A DNA stretch of 64,000 bases from Phycisphaerales bacterium (GCA_022360095.1 JAKSDK010001506.1:55173-119172), one strand, 5' to 3'; shown: positions 44,767-53,933, numbered from the stretch's first letter. The notes: generated by a model not told the origin, from the sequence alone. Made by a program: numbers and translations.

Positions 44767-45681
44767 ATGGGTCTCTTTGATCGATTCAAGAAAGCGCTGA
44801 CCAAAACGCGCGAGAAAGTCGTCTCTGGCTTCCAGTCGGTTCTTCCCTTCGGCCGCAAGATTGACGAGGCGCTCCTGGATGAAGTCCACGACACGATGAT
44901 CACCGACGACTTCGGACCCGTCACGGCCGATCGGCTCATTAGCGGTGTCCGTGAAGCCTGGAAGAATAAGGAAATCGCCGAGTCCCAGGACATCATCGAG
45001 CACCTCAAGAAGCAGATCATCGCCAAGTGGCCCGACGACGTCCGCTCCTTGGCCCAGGCCGAGTCCGGACCGACGGTGATCCTGGTGGCCGGCATCAACG
45101 GCTCAGGGAAAACAACCAGCGTCGCCAAGCTCGCCAACCACCTCAAACAGCAGGGCAAGAAAATCATCCTGGCCGCGTGTGACACCTATCGCGCCGCTGC
45201 TGTGCTTCAGCTGACCGAATGGTCCGGCCGATGCGGCGTCGACATCGTCAAACACGATCAGGGCGCCGATCCCGGTGCGGTCGCCTACGATGCCTGCGAG
45301 GCCGCCGTCGCGCGGAACGCGGACATCCTGCTCGTCGATACGGCCGGCCGACTGCATACACAGGACAACCTGATGCGGGAGCTGAACAAGATCCAGCGCG
45401 TGGTCGAGAAAAAGATTCCCGGTGCTCCGCACGAGGTCCTGCTCGTTCTCGATGCGACGATCGGTCAAAACGCCGTGAATCAGGCCCGTCATTTCAGCGA
45501 ACACGTCAACGTCTCCGGCATCATCCTCGCCAAGCTCGACGGCTCCGCCAAGGGCGGCATCGTCGTCGGCATTCGCGACCAGCTCGACGTTCCCGTCAAG
45601 TTCGTCGGCCTCGGCGAGAAGATCGATGACATCGAACCCTTCGATCCGGAACTCTTCGTGGAAGCGCTGTTCGCGGAGTAA
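44767..45681 (+). CDS. ftsY: Signal recognition particle receptor FtsY
   Basis: 304 residues from ATG 44767 (MGLFDRFKKALTKTREKVVS); the frame is open from 44656 inside nusB, but the family start is clear. The NG GTPase domain is complete: G1 GINGSGKTTSVAKLA (about 108), CDTYRAAAVLQLTEW, G3 DTAGRLH, G4 KLDGSAKGG (replacing TKLD with AKLD) and the closing VGLGEKIDDIEPFDPELFVEALF. The acidic A domain of E. coli FtsY is absent, as in many bacteria. The product is the membrane receptor for SRP-ribosome complexes. It is co-transcribed with nusB. Confidence 0.98.
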   Translation: MGLFDRFKKALTKTREKVVSGFQSVLPFGRKIDEALLDEVHDTMITDDFGPVTADRLISGVREAWKNKEIAESQDIIEHLKKQIIAKWPDDVRSLAQAESGPTVILVAGINGSGKTTSVAKLANHLKQQGKKIILAACDTYRAAAVLQLTEWSGRCGVDIVKHDQGADPGAVAYDACEAAVARNADILLVDTAGRLHTQDNLMRELNKIQRVVEKKIPGAPHEVLLVLDATIGQNAVNQARHFSEHVNVSGIILAKLDGSAKGGIVVGIRDQLDVPVKFVGLGEKIDDIEPFDPELFVEALFAE

Positions 45682-45901
45682 AAAGCACTTGCGCACACGC
45701 CTGTCGTGATCAAGCCGTGGGACCGATCCTAAGACCGCTGTCTCACGCGGTTTGCGAGACATTGCGAAAGGACACATCCTAAGCTACGATAGTAAGTTGC
45801 GGGCGTACGTCGTACAAAAGGTCATCAAAACCTATTGCGGTCTCGCTTTTGCCGCTTGGCGTTCAATCGTTGTTCATGACAAATCTCGAAAGGGCCGGGA
45901 A

Positions 45902-46027
45902 ATGCTCAAGTTTCTTGGAGTTATGCTAATTATCGCTGGGATTCCGCTGACGTTGCTTTTTTGCTTTCCCGGCCTCGCCTGTATGGCGGTCGGCGCTCTA
46001 TTGATCATTGCCGGGAAAAATAGTTGA
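45902..46027 (+). CDS. Very small membrane protein
   Basis: 41 residues from ATG 45902 with AAAGGGCCGGGA upstream. Almost the whole chain is two short hydrophobic stretches (residues 3-18 and 20-36) joined by CFPG; a longer frame from 45752 is less plausible. A terminator follows within 10 bases. The function is unknown. Small PMP3-like or YqaE-like proteins have similar size and pattern, but the family is not certain. Confidence 0.5.
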   Translation: MLKFLGVMLIIAGIPLTLLFCFPGLACMAVGALLIIAGKNS

Positions 46028-46034
46028 TTCTCTC

Positions 46035-46060
46035 TAGACGACGGCCGCCGTCTGTTTTTT
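46035..46060 (+). terminator. Hairpin with T-run after the small membrane gene
   Basis: AGACG-ACGGCCGC-CGTCT with TTTTTT starting at 46055, eight bases beyond the stop of the small gene. One mismatch sits in the stem. Confidence 0.7.
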
Positions 46061-46085
46061 AGGTCGTGTTTCACTTTGATATTAG

Positions 46086-46155
46086 CCCCGGCGTTCACGC
46101 CGGGGGGATTCGGTCGTCACGATTTATTTAGGCCCGTTGACGGGCGTTCTCGGTA
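46086..46155. repeat. Pair of GC-rich extragenic hairpins
   Basis: CCCCGGCG-TTCA-CGCCGGGG (46086-46105) is a perfect 8-bp stem with a 4-base loop, and GCCCG-TTGA-CGGGC is a second one nearby. No T-runs follow. They resemble dispersed extragenic palindromes rather than terminators. The remaining 46156-46298 before the PEP-CTERM gene shows no gene. Confidence 0.65.
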
Positions 46156-46298
46156 GCTGGGAAATGTCGGACAAACGCTTGAAGTTCGCCCAATCATCAG
46201 ATTAAACTGCAAGCAGAGAAATGATTCGCACCACCTGGCGGATCAACGAGAGAGCTGGCGGACTCACCGTTCGCCTCTGGGTCGAGGAGAAAAAGAAA

Positions 46299-47078
46299 AT
46301 GAGAATTGCGGGCGCTTTGATTGTATTGGCCGGCGTCGTTGTTTCCGAAGTGCAGGCGGGAGCTGGAATCCTGACCCAGACTTACGACGCAGGTCTGGGA
46401 ACGTTCCCTGTGGACCAGGGATTCACACAAACGGACACCCCGGACCCAGGTCCCCCATTGGTCGTGCAGGGCGGATTGCTCCATCAGGATACGCGTGGAT
46501 ATCGCCAATCGAATTTTGGAGCAGGTTATCAGTTCTTCAGCGGACAACACGCGCCGGCTGATTTCACCAACGGACTTCAGATTAGCATGGAAATGCAAGT
46601 GGTGGAGTCTTCCTACGATCCCGACTTTAGCGGATTCGGCGGTACAGACTCGCGCAGCGCCGGATATGGGATCATTGCCGTTGACGACTTGGGACGGATC
46701 GCGGTGGTGGGGATTACTGACACGGGCGTCTTTCTCAACAACGAAATCGAGATTCTCGATGCAGAAGGTTCAGCCTTCATTCCGTTTGACTCGACAGACT
46801 CGCTTCACACCTACGATGTATCCATCTCGGCGCTGGGCATCTCATTGGAAATCGACGGGAATCCAACTGCCAGCTTGCAACTCGGGTCCACCGGACAGTT
46901 TCCGCCGAACTTTGGCACGATTGGGTTTGGCGACCTCTTCGATGACCGCTTCTCGGCGCCAACCGAAAGTGTCACGGATCTGGCCGAGTTCTCTTACACG
47001 ATTCTGCCAGAGCCTGCCGGAATTCTGATGATGGGATTCGTCGGCGCTGTCACTATGGGTCGCCGGCGACGCTCCTAG
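46299..47078 (+). CDS. PEP-CTERM sorting domain protein
   Basis: 259 residues from ATG 46299 with GAGGAG 9 bases upstream; the frame extends to 46221 without a better site. Residues 1-20 are a signal peptide (MRIAGALIVLAGVVVSEVQA). The body (about 25-235) is beta-rich and looks like a lectin/laminin-G-type sandwich (FSGQHAPADFTNGLQISMEM, AVVGITDTGVFLNNEIEILD, HTYDVSISALGISLEIDG). The C-terminus has LPEPAGILMMGFVGAVTMG followed by RRRRS. It is not a close paralog of the two copies at 160-1521. It is the only gene between ftsY and the PadR operon on this strand. Confidence 0.85.
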   Translation: MRIAGALIVLAGVVVSEVQAGAGILTQTYDAGLGTFPVDQGFTQTDTPDPGPPLVVQGGLLHQDTRGYRQSNFGAGYQFFSGQHAPADFTNGLQISMEMQVVESSYDPDFSGFGGTDSRSAGYGIIAVDDLGRIAVVGITDTGVFLNNEIEILDAEGSAFIPFDSTDSLHTYDVSISALGISLEIDGNPTASLQLGSTGQFPPNFGTIGFGDLFDDRFSAPTESVTDLAEFSYTILPEPAGILMMGFVGAVTMGRRRRS

Positions 47079-47173
47079 TTTGCCTGGGCGGTCTTCATGT
47101 GCCCAACATTCTGTCTCATTTTCTTGGCGCGCCGTCTCATTTTGATCTGCGCGCACTACAGATGATCTGCAGA

Positions 47174-47195
47174 TTTCGTGAAAAAAATCACGAAA
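47174..47195. promoter_or_regulatory. Inverted repeat upstream of the PadR operon
   Basis: TTTCGTGA-AAAAAA-TCACGAAA, an 8-6-8 perfect inverted repeat just upstream of a -35 box. It is a likely binding site, by position, for the PadR regulator encoded downstream, or a terminator for the PEP-CTERM gene. Confidence 0.6.
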
Positions 47196-47199
47196 TAAC

Positions 47200-47240
47200 T
47201 GGACAAGGGAATACATACTTGATATATATATACTAGCTAG
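47200..47240 (+). promoter_or_regulatory. Candidate sigma-70-type promoter of the PadR operon
   Basis: TGGACA (47200-47205), 17 bases, TATATA (47223-47228), then the palindrome CTAGCTAG (47233-47240) at the expected transcription start. The leader to the GTG of the PadR gene at 47295 is about 60 bases. Confidence 0.6.
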
Positions 47241-47294
47241 GCATAAATGAATGTCCACAATAACTAGCTTTTAAATAAGCACTTAGAAAAAAAC

Positions 47295-47828
47295 GTGGGA
47301 ATCAAACAAGCCATTCTTGGACTTCTCTCTGACGGCCCCGTCCACGGCTACGACCTTAAAACAGAGTTCGAAGACCAACTGTCCCCCACGACCAAGCTCA
47401 ACTTCGGACAGGTCTACACCACCCTCGATCGGATGAAACGAGACGGCCTCGTCGGTCAGGAGGTCGTCACTCAAACAGAGCGGCCGGACAAAAAGGTCTA
47501 TGCCCTGACGAACGCGGGACGCAAGGAACTCGAGGAATGGCTGACCGAGCCCACGAAGCTGGATCTGGACCTTCGCAACGAAACCTTCCTGAAACTGATG
47601 GTCGCCCGTCGGGTGGATTGGGCCGACCCAAAGCGCGTCTTGGCCGTCGAACGCAGGGCATGTCTCTCCCAATTGCATGAGATGACCCAGGCCAGAGCGA
47701 AAGCGGAACGAGACGGCGCCCCCGTTCAAACGATGCTGCTGCTCGAACTCGCCCTTCTTCGCCTGGAGGCCTTTGCCAAGTGGCTCGAGCGATGTGAAGC
47801 GGTCCTTTCGCAGGAGGATGCACAATGA
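47295..47828 (+). CDS. PadR-family transcriptional regulator
   Basis: 177 residues from a GTG. Residues 1-80 are the PadR winged helix (ILGLLSDGPVHGYDLKTEFE, LNFGQVYTTLDRMKRDGLVG, VYALTNAGRKELEEWL). The C-terminal half is helical (EERRACLSQLHEMTQAR-type coiled coil), as in PadR-s1 proteins with a dimerisation helix. PadR proteins repress exporters or phenolic-acid genes and respond to small ligands. The stop overlaps the ABC ATPase start by four bases (ATGA), making this a self-regulated transporter operon. A 22-bp inverted repeat at 47174 could be the operator. Confidence 0.9.
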   Translation: MGIKQAILGLLSDGPVHGYDLKTEFEDQLSPTTKLNFGQVYTTLDRMKRDGLVGQEVVTQTERPDKKVYALTNAGRKELEEWLTEPTKLDLDLRNETFLKLMVARRVDWADPKRVLAVERRACLSQLHEMTQARAKAERDGAPVQTMLLLELALLRLEAFAKWLERCEAVLSQEDAQ

Positions 47829-48574
47829 CTGAAAACGACAAATTCGCCGTCGAAGTCCACGGTCTGACAAAAGTATTCGGCACCGGTGAGACCCGTGTTG
47901 AAGCCATTGGCGGCATCGACCTGACAATAACCGAAGGCGAATTCGTCGCGGTGATGGGACCGTCCGGCTCCGGCAAGAGTACGCTCTTACACCTGATCGG
48001 AGGACTCGACGAACCCACATCGGGTCGCATCATCGTCGGCGGGGATGATTTCTCGACACTGGACGATGACGCGCTGACCATGATACGCCGCCGTCGGATC
48101 GGTTTCGTCTTTCAGGCGTTCAACCTGATCACGGTCCTGACCGCAGAGGAAAACGTCGCCCTGCCGCTGGTCCTCGACGGCATGGACGAAATTGAAGCGC
48201 ACAAGCGTGCGACCGCTGCACTAAAACGCACCGGCCTGACGGACCGAGGATCGCATGTGCCGGCGGAACTCTCGGGCGGCGAACAACAGCGCGTGGCCTT
48301 GTCGCGCTCGCTCGTCAACGAACCGTTGCTGCTCCTCGCCGACGAGCCGACAGGCAATCTCGACAGCGCCACCAGTGACCAGATCATGTCGTTGCTTCGC
48401 CGCCTCGTGGACGATCAGGACCAAACCATCCTCATGGTCACACATAACGCCCGTCATGCCGCCATGGCCGACCGAATCATTACGCTTCGAGACGGCCGGA
48501 TCGTCGAGCAGCAATCGCTCAAAAACGGCCGATCCGCAGATCAGGTGCTCGCGGATTTGGAGTCTGCATTATGA
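47825..48574 (+). CDS. ABC transporter ATP-binding protein (MacB/LolD type)
   Basis: 249 residues. Walker A GPSGSGKST (K51), Q-loop FVFQAFNLI, signature LSGGEQQR (about 149) and Walker B LLLLADEPTGNLD (about 168) are complete; the H-loop MVTHNARHA is present. The sequence type (GRIIVGGDDFSTLDDDAL) matches the MacB/LolD subgroup that pairs with FtsX-like permeases to move lipoproteins or macrolides or to drive shape changes at the membrane. Four-base overlaps on both sides show tight coupling to the PadR gene and the permease. Confidence 0.95.
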   Translation: MTENDKFAVEVHGLTKVFGTGETRVEAIGGIDLTITEGEFVAVMGPSGSGKSTLLHLIGGLDEPTSGRIIVGGDDFSTLDDDALTMIRRRRIGFVFQAFNLITVLTAEENVALPLVLDGMDEIEAHKRATAALKRTGLTDRGSHVPAELSGGEQQRVALSRSLVNEPLLLLADEPTGNLDSATSDQIMSLLRRLVDDQDQTILMVTHNARHAAMADRIITLRDGRIVEQQSLKNGRSADQVLADLESAL

Positions 48575-51093
48575 AGCTGACCACGTACAGTCTGCGTGAA
48601 TGGCGACAAAGACCGGGGCGCGCGCTCCTCACGTTGACGGGCATCATCATCGGCGTCGCCGCCATGGTATCGATCTCCGTCACGATCGAAGCGACACGCA
48701 ACTCGTATCGTCATATGTTCGAGACCGTCACAGGGCGCGCGTCGCTTGAAGTCGTGGCTGAAGGCTATGGCGGCTTCGATCCGACGATCCGAGAATCGCT
48801 CCACAAGCTCCCCGGTGTGCAAGCGGCGGTCTCCGTCGTCCAGACCACGAGCGGACTGATCGGGCCGTCCGGCGCGGAACCGATCATGGTCCTCGGGATC
48901 GAGCCCGAACTCGACCACCCTGCACGCGAATACAAGATCCGACAAGGTCGGTTTCTCGGCGACCGAAAAGGGGCGGTTCTTTCGTCGACGTATGCTCAAC
49001 GTCTGAAGCTCAAACTTGGAGATTCGGTTCGGCTGCTCACGCCTCGGGGACTGACGACACTCCCCATCGTCGGTCTGCTCGAACCTGAAGGGGCGGCGAA
49101 CGTCCACGCCGGCGCCATTGTCTTCACACACTTGTCCACGGCGCAAGAGGCTTTCGCGCTCCATCAGCAGATCAACGCCGTTCAAATTGTGCTCGACGAA
49201 AAGGCTGATCTGCTCAGCGTGCAAGAACAAATCAGCCGGCAACTGCCGCCCGGCCTGACGGTGCAGGCTCCGGCCGTTCGGGGCAAGCTCGCCCAGGAAA
49301 TGCTGCTTGGCACGGAACTGAGCCTGGCGGTCATGAGCATCGTGGCGTTGGTCGCCGGCGCCTTTGTGATTCTCAACTCGTTCCTGATGAGTCTCGGCGA
49401 ACGAGTCAAGCACCTGGCGATTCTTCGGGCGCTCGGCACAAAACGCTCACAATTAAAAGGGATTCTGCTGAAAGAAGCAGCCCTCCTGGGAAGCCTTGGA
49501 ACGATCCTTGGCATCGCACTCGGCTATGCACTGTCGTTCGCATTACACCGTATCATGGAGGAAATGCTCGCATTCCCTGTGCCCAAGCCAAGGCTCGACG
49601 CCAAGTCCACGCTGCTCGCAGCCTTCCTCGGACCGGGCATCGCGCTCGCGGCCTCCCTGGTTCCTGCATGGCGATCAAGCCACCGCCCCGTCCTCGACGG
49701 CCTGCTCGATAACCGCGAGATCCGCGAGCCCGTTTACAAACGATGGCCCGGGTACATTGGACTCGCCCTCCTCGTTGTCGGCCTGACCTTCATCGCGCTC
49801 CTGGTGACCGAAGCGATTCAAGTTGACGTCGCATCGCAACTTCTGCCGGGCTGCATGGCCCTGTTAATCGTGAGCATCACACTGACGATTCCGCTTTGCA
49901 TCCCGTTCCTGTCGAAAATCGCGGCATTGATCCTCCGTCCCTGTCTGGGGGCGGAAGGCCGAATGGCCGTGCGATGGCTCAGCCGCCGCCCTACGCGAAC
50001 AGGGCTGACCGTGGCCGTCCTGACGGTGACGTTGATCGTCGCCGTGGGATTTGGCAACGCCACGCAGAACAGCGTCCGCGACATTCGAGAGTGGGCGGCG
50101 AAAATAAGCTATGTTGACTATTACATCCGTGGTTACATGCCCGGCCCGGGAATGGCCGTGACTGCCGCGCTTCCCGAATCGATGGGTGATGAGATCGCCG
50201 AGATCGAACACGTCGAGTTTGTCACAAAGATCAACTTCATCGCCGCACGGGCTGAGGGAGAACCGGTCATGGTCATCGCAAAATCTTTCGGCACCAGGTC
50301 CGGACAGCCCATTGACCTCGTCGAGGGCGACGAAGCCGAGGTGATCGAAGCCGTCAAACGCGGTGACGTGGTCCTTGGAACGCGCCTATCACAACGGAAA
50401 AATCTCAAGATCGGCGATCACGTCACATTGGAAACACGGAATGGACCGAAGGACGTTCGAATCGCAGGCCTTGCCACGGAATATACCGCCGGCGGTTTCG
50501 TGGTGTACCTGGAATGGAACCGGGCGCAGGAGTTTTTCGGCAAACAGGGCGTCCACGTTTTCGGTGTCGTCCTGGAAAATGGCGCGCCCGCCTCCGCCGC
50601 AGCTCGCCTTCAAACGCTCTGCGACGAGGGGAAATGTCGGCTTGAGTCGCGTGCCGAATTTCGCCGGATCGTCGACGAAGCCATGAGCGGGGTTGTTGGA
50701 ACGCTTTGGGGCCTGATCGCCCTGGGTTTCGTCATCGCTTCGTTCGGCATCGTCAACACGCTGACCATGAATGTGCTCGAACAGACACGGGAGATCGGCA
50801 TACTTCGAGCCATCGCCATGAAGCGCCGTCAAATCAGCAGGATGATTTTTTCCCAGGCCATGGTCGTCGGCGTGGTTAGCCTGATCCCGGGGATCCTCGG
50901 GGGAATCGTCTTCGCCTACTTGCTGAATGTATCAACCTATCCGATGACAGGTCTTCGTCTGGAACTCCGATTCGAAGCGCTTTTGATCGTCGGGAGCATG
51001 GTCATGGTGCTCGGGCTCTCCGCAGCCGCTGCGATGTTCCCGGCCCGTCGCGCGTCACGCCTCCAGGTAATCACGGCTCTGCAATATGAATAA
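48571..51093 (+). CDS. FtsX-family ABC permease (MacB_PCD plus two FtsX domains)
   Basis: 840 residues. Residues 1-50 hold a membrane helix after a short cytosolic start, then a periplasmic MacB_PCD domain (IGPSGAEPIMVLGIEPELDH, LVSVRL...). The first FtsX block spans about 250-380 (LSLAVMSIVALVAGAFVILN, LKEAALLGSLGTILGIALGY). A second periplasmic domain follows near 500-700, then the last FtsX block (about 710-840). Two FtsX copies in one chain suit a permease acting as a homodimer-like unit with the ABC subunit. Substrate not inferable: LolC/E-like lipoprotein release and MacB-like drug export share this layout. Confidence 0.9.
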   Translation: MKLTTYSLREWRQRPGRALLTLTGIIIGVAAMVSISVTIEATRNSYRHMFETVTGRASLEVVAEGYGGFDPTIRESLHKLPGVQAAVSVVQTTSGLIGPSGAEPIMVLGIEPELDHPAREYKIRQGRFLGDRKGAVLSSTYAQRLKLKLGDSVRLLTPRGLTTLPIVGLLEPEGAANVHAGAIVFTHLSTAQEAFALHQQINAVQIVLDEKADLLSVQEQISRQLPPGLTVQAPAVRGKLAQEMLLGTELSLAVMSIVALVAGAFVILNSFLMSLGERVKHLAILRALGTKRSQLKGILLKEAALLGSLGTILGIALGYALSFALHRIMEEMLAFPVPKPRLDAKSTLLAAFLGPGIALAASLVPAWRSSHRPVLDGLLDNREIREPVYKRWPGYIGLALLVVGLTFIALLVTEAIQVDVASQLLPGCMALLIVSITLTIPLCIPFLSKIAALILRPCLGAEGRMAVRWLSRRPTRTGLTVAVLTVTLIVAVGFGNATQNSVRDIREWAAKISYVDYYIRGYMPGPGMAVTAALPESMGDEIAEIEHVEFVTKINFIAARAEGEPVMVIAKSFGTRSGQPIDLVEGDEAEVIEAVKRGDVVLGTRLSQRKNLKIGDHVTLETRNGPKDVRIAGLATEYTAGGFVVYLEWNRAQEFFGKQGVHVFGVVLENGAPASAAARLQTLCDEGKCRLESRAEFRRIVDEAMSGVVGTLWGLIALGFVIASFGIVNTLTMNVLEQTREIGILRAIAMKRRQISRMIFSQAMVVGVVSLIPGILGGIVFAYLLNVSTYPMTGLRLELRFEALLIVGSMVMVLGLSAAAAMFPARRASRLQVITALQYE

Positions 51094-51109
51094 AGAGTAA
51101 CAAGCGGAA

Positions 51110-51496
51110 TCAGGATTCCGATTCGCCGGACGGACACAGCATCCTTAGATATCGAAAATCGTAGATGCCTGTCCTGTGGCCGTCGGCCCATTCGATCTGG
51201 ATGGCATAGTTTCCGACGATCCGCGCATCGGCGAACTCGGTCGCACGGCTGATACTGGCCGGAAGGACGTTGAGCGAGCGTGTGGTCGTTTGCGGCTCGG
51301 GCTTCTCCCGTTCGATACGGCAACTTGCACAAGGACAACGCTTTCGTAAAAAGGCGAGCGGGTACCGGCTGACGTGTCCGTCTTTCCACTCGACCTTTAG
51401 TCCTTCCTTTCGGTCCAGGTTGAGATCGGCCGGTTTGAATTGATCGTCCGTCAGCGGCCGCTTCAAGGCGAAATCGATCAGATCATTTTCTCTCAT
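51110..51496 (-). CDS. DUF971-family protein
   Basis: 128 residues. The core reads GLKVEWKDGHVSRYPLAFLR, then KRCPCASCRIERE with C-P-C-A-S-C, then IVGNYAIQIEWADGHRTGIY and FRYLRMLCP. DUF971 is the domain at the N-terminus of gamma-butyrobetaine hydroxylase and free-standing in bacteria, often beside iron-sulfur carrier genes; the Cys cluster suggests metal binding. The start ATG overlaps the upstream P-loop gene's stop by one base (TGATG). Its function in bacteria is unsettled. Confidence 0.85.
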   Translation of the reverse strand: MRENDLIDFALKRPLTDDQFKPADLNLDRKEGLKVEWKDGHVSRYPLAFLRKRCPCASCRIEREKPEPQTTTRSLNVLPASISRATEFADARIVGNYAIQIEWADGHRTGIYDFRYLRMLCPSGESES

Positions 51497-52329
51497 CAGG
51501 CGCTATCCTTGGCAGCTTCCAGCAGCGCTTCGATCTTCTGCAAGGCCCGTTCCGCGAGCGGGTCTTGTTCATCGGATGGATCACACACGGCAAACCAGGG
51601 CTGACGATCGAGTCTCCGTCTCAGATTTTCGAGCAGCGCTTCAAGTTTCTCGGCACATTGCCTGCACGTGTCGGCATCATGCTCCACCGCCTCATTGAGC
51701 AGGATCACGTCGCTATCAATGATAGGATGATATGCCGGCTGAAGCTGCATGCGAGACGTGATTTCCGCGCCCACGTCGGAAGCGAGGAATTCTTCCACGG
51801 ACTGAGCATGACCGGACTGGACCTTTCGGTCTTTGGGGTCCACCGCGGGCAGGACGGCGGAGTCATGGGCCCATCGCTCGAGTCCGAACATTTCGGCCGC
51901 GAACTCCGCCGTGTCGTCCATGGCCTTCTCGATCGCGTCCGCCGTTTGCGTGGGCGAGCGGAAGACAGCATCCAGGGAGGCCGGCGGCTGCATCACGAAG
52001 ACCTTGGCATGGTAGGGGTAGGCATGCCGAAAGCAGGGATGGGCGTTGGTCTCGACGAAAATCGTGGCGTTTTCGGCTTCCGAAGCCACCCGGCCCAGGG
52101 CCTCCGGCACCTCTTCGAACACCAGATTCGAGCTGACAGCACACGACATGGCGCTCGCCATTTCATCGAATGATGATGCAATCCGCAACGACGGCAACCC
52201 GGGCTGATCCCGAAGATCGAACCGAACGAAATGGGGCCGATGCGGATGGGCCCTCAAAGCAAGCGTCCTGGCAAGCGATGTCTTGCCGGATGCAGGCGGC
52301 CCGCTGATATGTAGAATGATCGGGGTCAT
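51496..52329 (-). CDS. P-loop NTPase of unknown function
   Basis: About 277 residues from ATG 52329 (a TTG at 52395 is also in frame). The P-loop GPPASGKTSLARTLALRA lies 10 residues in. Downstream are a possible second motif with the acidic pair in FEEVPEALGRV and the ATIFVETNAHPCFR stretch, with a FVMQPPASLDAVF segment. The layout suits a kinase-like or cobalamin-type NTPase with no known partner. The C-terminal half has DADTCRQCAEKLEALL, including a C-x2-C pair. It runs directly into the DUF971 gene (TGATG), so both are translated together, and it begins opposite the methyltransferase gene at 52505. Confidence 0.7.
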   Translation of the reverse strand: MTPIILHISGPPASGKTSLARTLALRAHPHRPHFVRFDLRDQPGLPSLRIASSFDEMASAMSCAVSSNLVFEEVPEALGRVASEAENATIFVETNAHPCFRHAYPYHAKVFVMQPPASLDAVFRSPTQTADAIEKAMDDTAEFAAEMFGLERWAHDSAVLPAVDPKDRKVQSGHAQSVEEFLASDVGAEITSRMQLQPAYHPIIDSDVILLNEAVEHDADTCRQCAEKLEALLENLRRRLDRQPWFAVCDPSDEQDPLAERALQKIEALLEAAKDSA

Positions 52330-52504
52330 TTGTTTTGCATCGTGTAGCAGAAATTCGGCAGATATTGCCTGTGTACCCTGAAGACGCAGTCCCAAAGTGC
52401 GCCGTACTTCGTATTTAATTCACTCTCAGCGAGGATTTCCACTTGAAGCGGCATCCGACCGCCGTTTTGGGGCCTTGATCAGGCCCATGGGGAGATAATG
52501 ATAC

Positions 52505-53326
52505 ATGGCGAACGAGCCAGGCATCGAACGAATCCTGGATGTACGGCCGGAATCGGCGTTTCTGGAGCGACATCGTGTTGGGGCCGTGAATATCCCGTTG
52601 GAATCATTGTCGCGGCGAATTCACGAACTGCCGCCTCCGAATGCTCCGCTAACCGTCTATGACGAAAATCGGACGCGCGCACTCTGGGCAAAATCCCGGC
52701 TTCGAGCACGAGGCAGAACGAACGTCGTCGCTGCGGACGGTAAGTCGTGGTTGGATGCGGGAAAAACAACTAGCGGCCCCTCGCAGGATCGTCTTTGGCA
52801 ACCGCATGCGTTGCTAAACGAGGCGGTCAACGTCGCGCGTCAGTGTTGGGGACGCGTGGATCGGAAAGTCGCGCTGGACATCGCCTGTGGGACAGGTCGA
52901 GACGCGGCGTTTCTGGCCATGTCCGGCTTCACGGTCGAAGCATGGGACGTGTTGCCCGACGCGCTGGAGCGATGCGAGGAAATCGCCAAACGGCACGGCG
53001 TGTCCGTTCGCGCTCGATGCCGCGACGTGGAGCAGGACACGACGATCGAACCCGAACAATATGATCTGGTTTGCTGCTTCAACTTTCTGCATCGGCCCTT
53101 GATGCCTCATCTCGCCGGAGCGGTCCGCCGAGGAGGGCTGGTGGTGTACGAAACGTTTACGGATGCGCAAAAGTCGCTGTTCGGCAAACCCAAACGGGAC
53201 GCCTTCCTCCTGAAACCCGGCGAGCTGACGGACTACTTCGCCGACTGGGAAATCCTGGTCTATCGCGAGGGGTTGACCGGCCCCCGTCGGCATGCGGCAT
53301 CGCTGATCGCTCGAAGGCCTTCATAG
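52505..53326 (+). CDS. Rhodanese-like domain fused to a SAM methyltransferase
   Basis: 273 residues; the ATG has GGGGAGATAATGATAC upstream. Residues 1-90 follow the rhodanese fold (ILDVRPESAFLERHRVGAVN, PLTVYDENRTRALWAKSRL), but the position of the active-site Cys in the usual VYCxxG motif is Asp (VYDENRT), so sulfur transfer is unlikely. Residues about 115-273 form a class I methyltransferase (VALDIACGTGRDAAFLAMSG, VEAWDVLPDALERCEEIAKR, YDLVCCFNFLHRPLM). Similar fusions occur in other bacteria, with TehB-like methyltransferases. It sits opposite the P-loop gene and before an extragenic hairpin. Confidence 0.85.
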   Translation: MANEPGIERILDVRPESAFLERHRVGAVNIPLESLSRRIHELPPPNAPLTVYDENRTRALWAKSRLRARGRTNVVAADGKSWLDAGKTTSGPSQDRLWQPHALLNEAVNVARQCWGRVDRKVALDIACGTGRDAAFLAMSGFTVEAWDVLPDALERCEEIAKRHGVSVRARCRDVEQDTTIEPEQYDLVCCFNFLHRPLMPHLAGAVRRGGLVVYETFTDAQKSLFGKPKRDAFLLKPGELTDYFADWEILVYREGLTGPRRHAASLIARRPS

Positions 53327-53334
53327 GCCGTCAC

Positions 53335-53351
53335 GGCGGGCGGAACCCGCC
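53335..53351. repeat. Extragenic GC hairpin
   Basis: GGCGGG-CGGAA-CCCGCC followed by CTACGG. It is a common style of extragenic palindrome. The same context (ccgtagggt) recurs at 60635-60643. The rest of 53352-53532 holds no recognised gene. Confidence 0.6.
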
Positions 53352-53532
53352 CTACGGTTGCGCGGGCCATTTCTTCACCACGGCGTGAGTAATCTCCCCA
53401 AAAGAACGCTTGTGACCTAAGCGGTTGAAGCACAATGCTCCAACCGACAGGCGACCGAAGCAACCGTCCCGGTACGGGGCTGCTGATGTCCGCGGATAGA
53501 AGGCCGCATACGGTCAAAAGAAGGAGAAAAAA

Positions 53533-53904
53533 ATGGCTACAACACAAACCGTTGCGATGAATGATAATCAGGTGAAAGACGGAAAGCTTTTCGCCATCCT
53601 AAGCTATGTGGTCCCTTTCTTTCTTCTGGTCCCACTGATCCAGAGAAGCAATCAATTCGCCCACTTTCACGCGCGACAATCGCTGGCCATCGTCGGATTC
53701 TCAATCCTCATCGGCTTCGTGGCCTTTCTGCTTCCAGGCGCCCTGGCGGGTTTGCTTTCGCCCGTCTTTCTGTTGGCGCAGTTGGCCTTGATCGTCTTCG
53801 GCGTAATTCACGCCGTAAAGGGCCTGGCTGCGCCCGTACCGGTACTCGGGCCCTACGCGGCACGCGTCTTTGACAAACTGGATCTGTTGCGAATGAATGG
53901 TTGA
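53533..53904 (+). CDS. DUF4870-like small membrane protein
   Basis: 123 residues with AAGGAG 8 bases upstream. Three hydrophobic helices (about 18-40, 50-70 and 76-98) alternate with short loops; residues 40-50 (NQFAHFHARQSLAI) have the H-A-R-Q motif of the DUF4870 family. This family has unknown function and is common in many phyla. It lies 29 bases from a convergent stand-alone Clp N-domain gene. Confidence 0.8.
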   Translation: MATTQTVAMNDNQVKDGKLFAILSYVVPFFLLVPLIQRSNQFAHFHARQSLAIVGFSILIGFVAFLLPGALAGLLSPVFLLAQLALIVFGVIHAVKGLAAPVPVLGPYAARVFDKLDLLRMNG

Positions 53905-53933
53905 TCCCCGTAAGAGGGGTCTGAGATCGGTTC

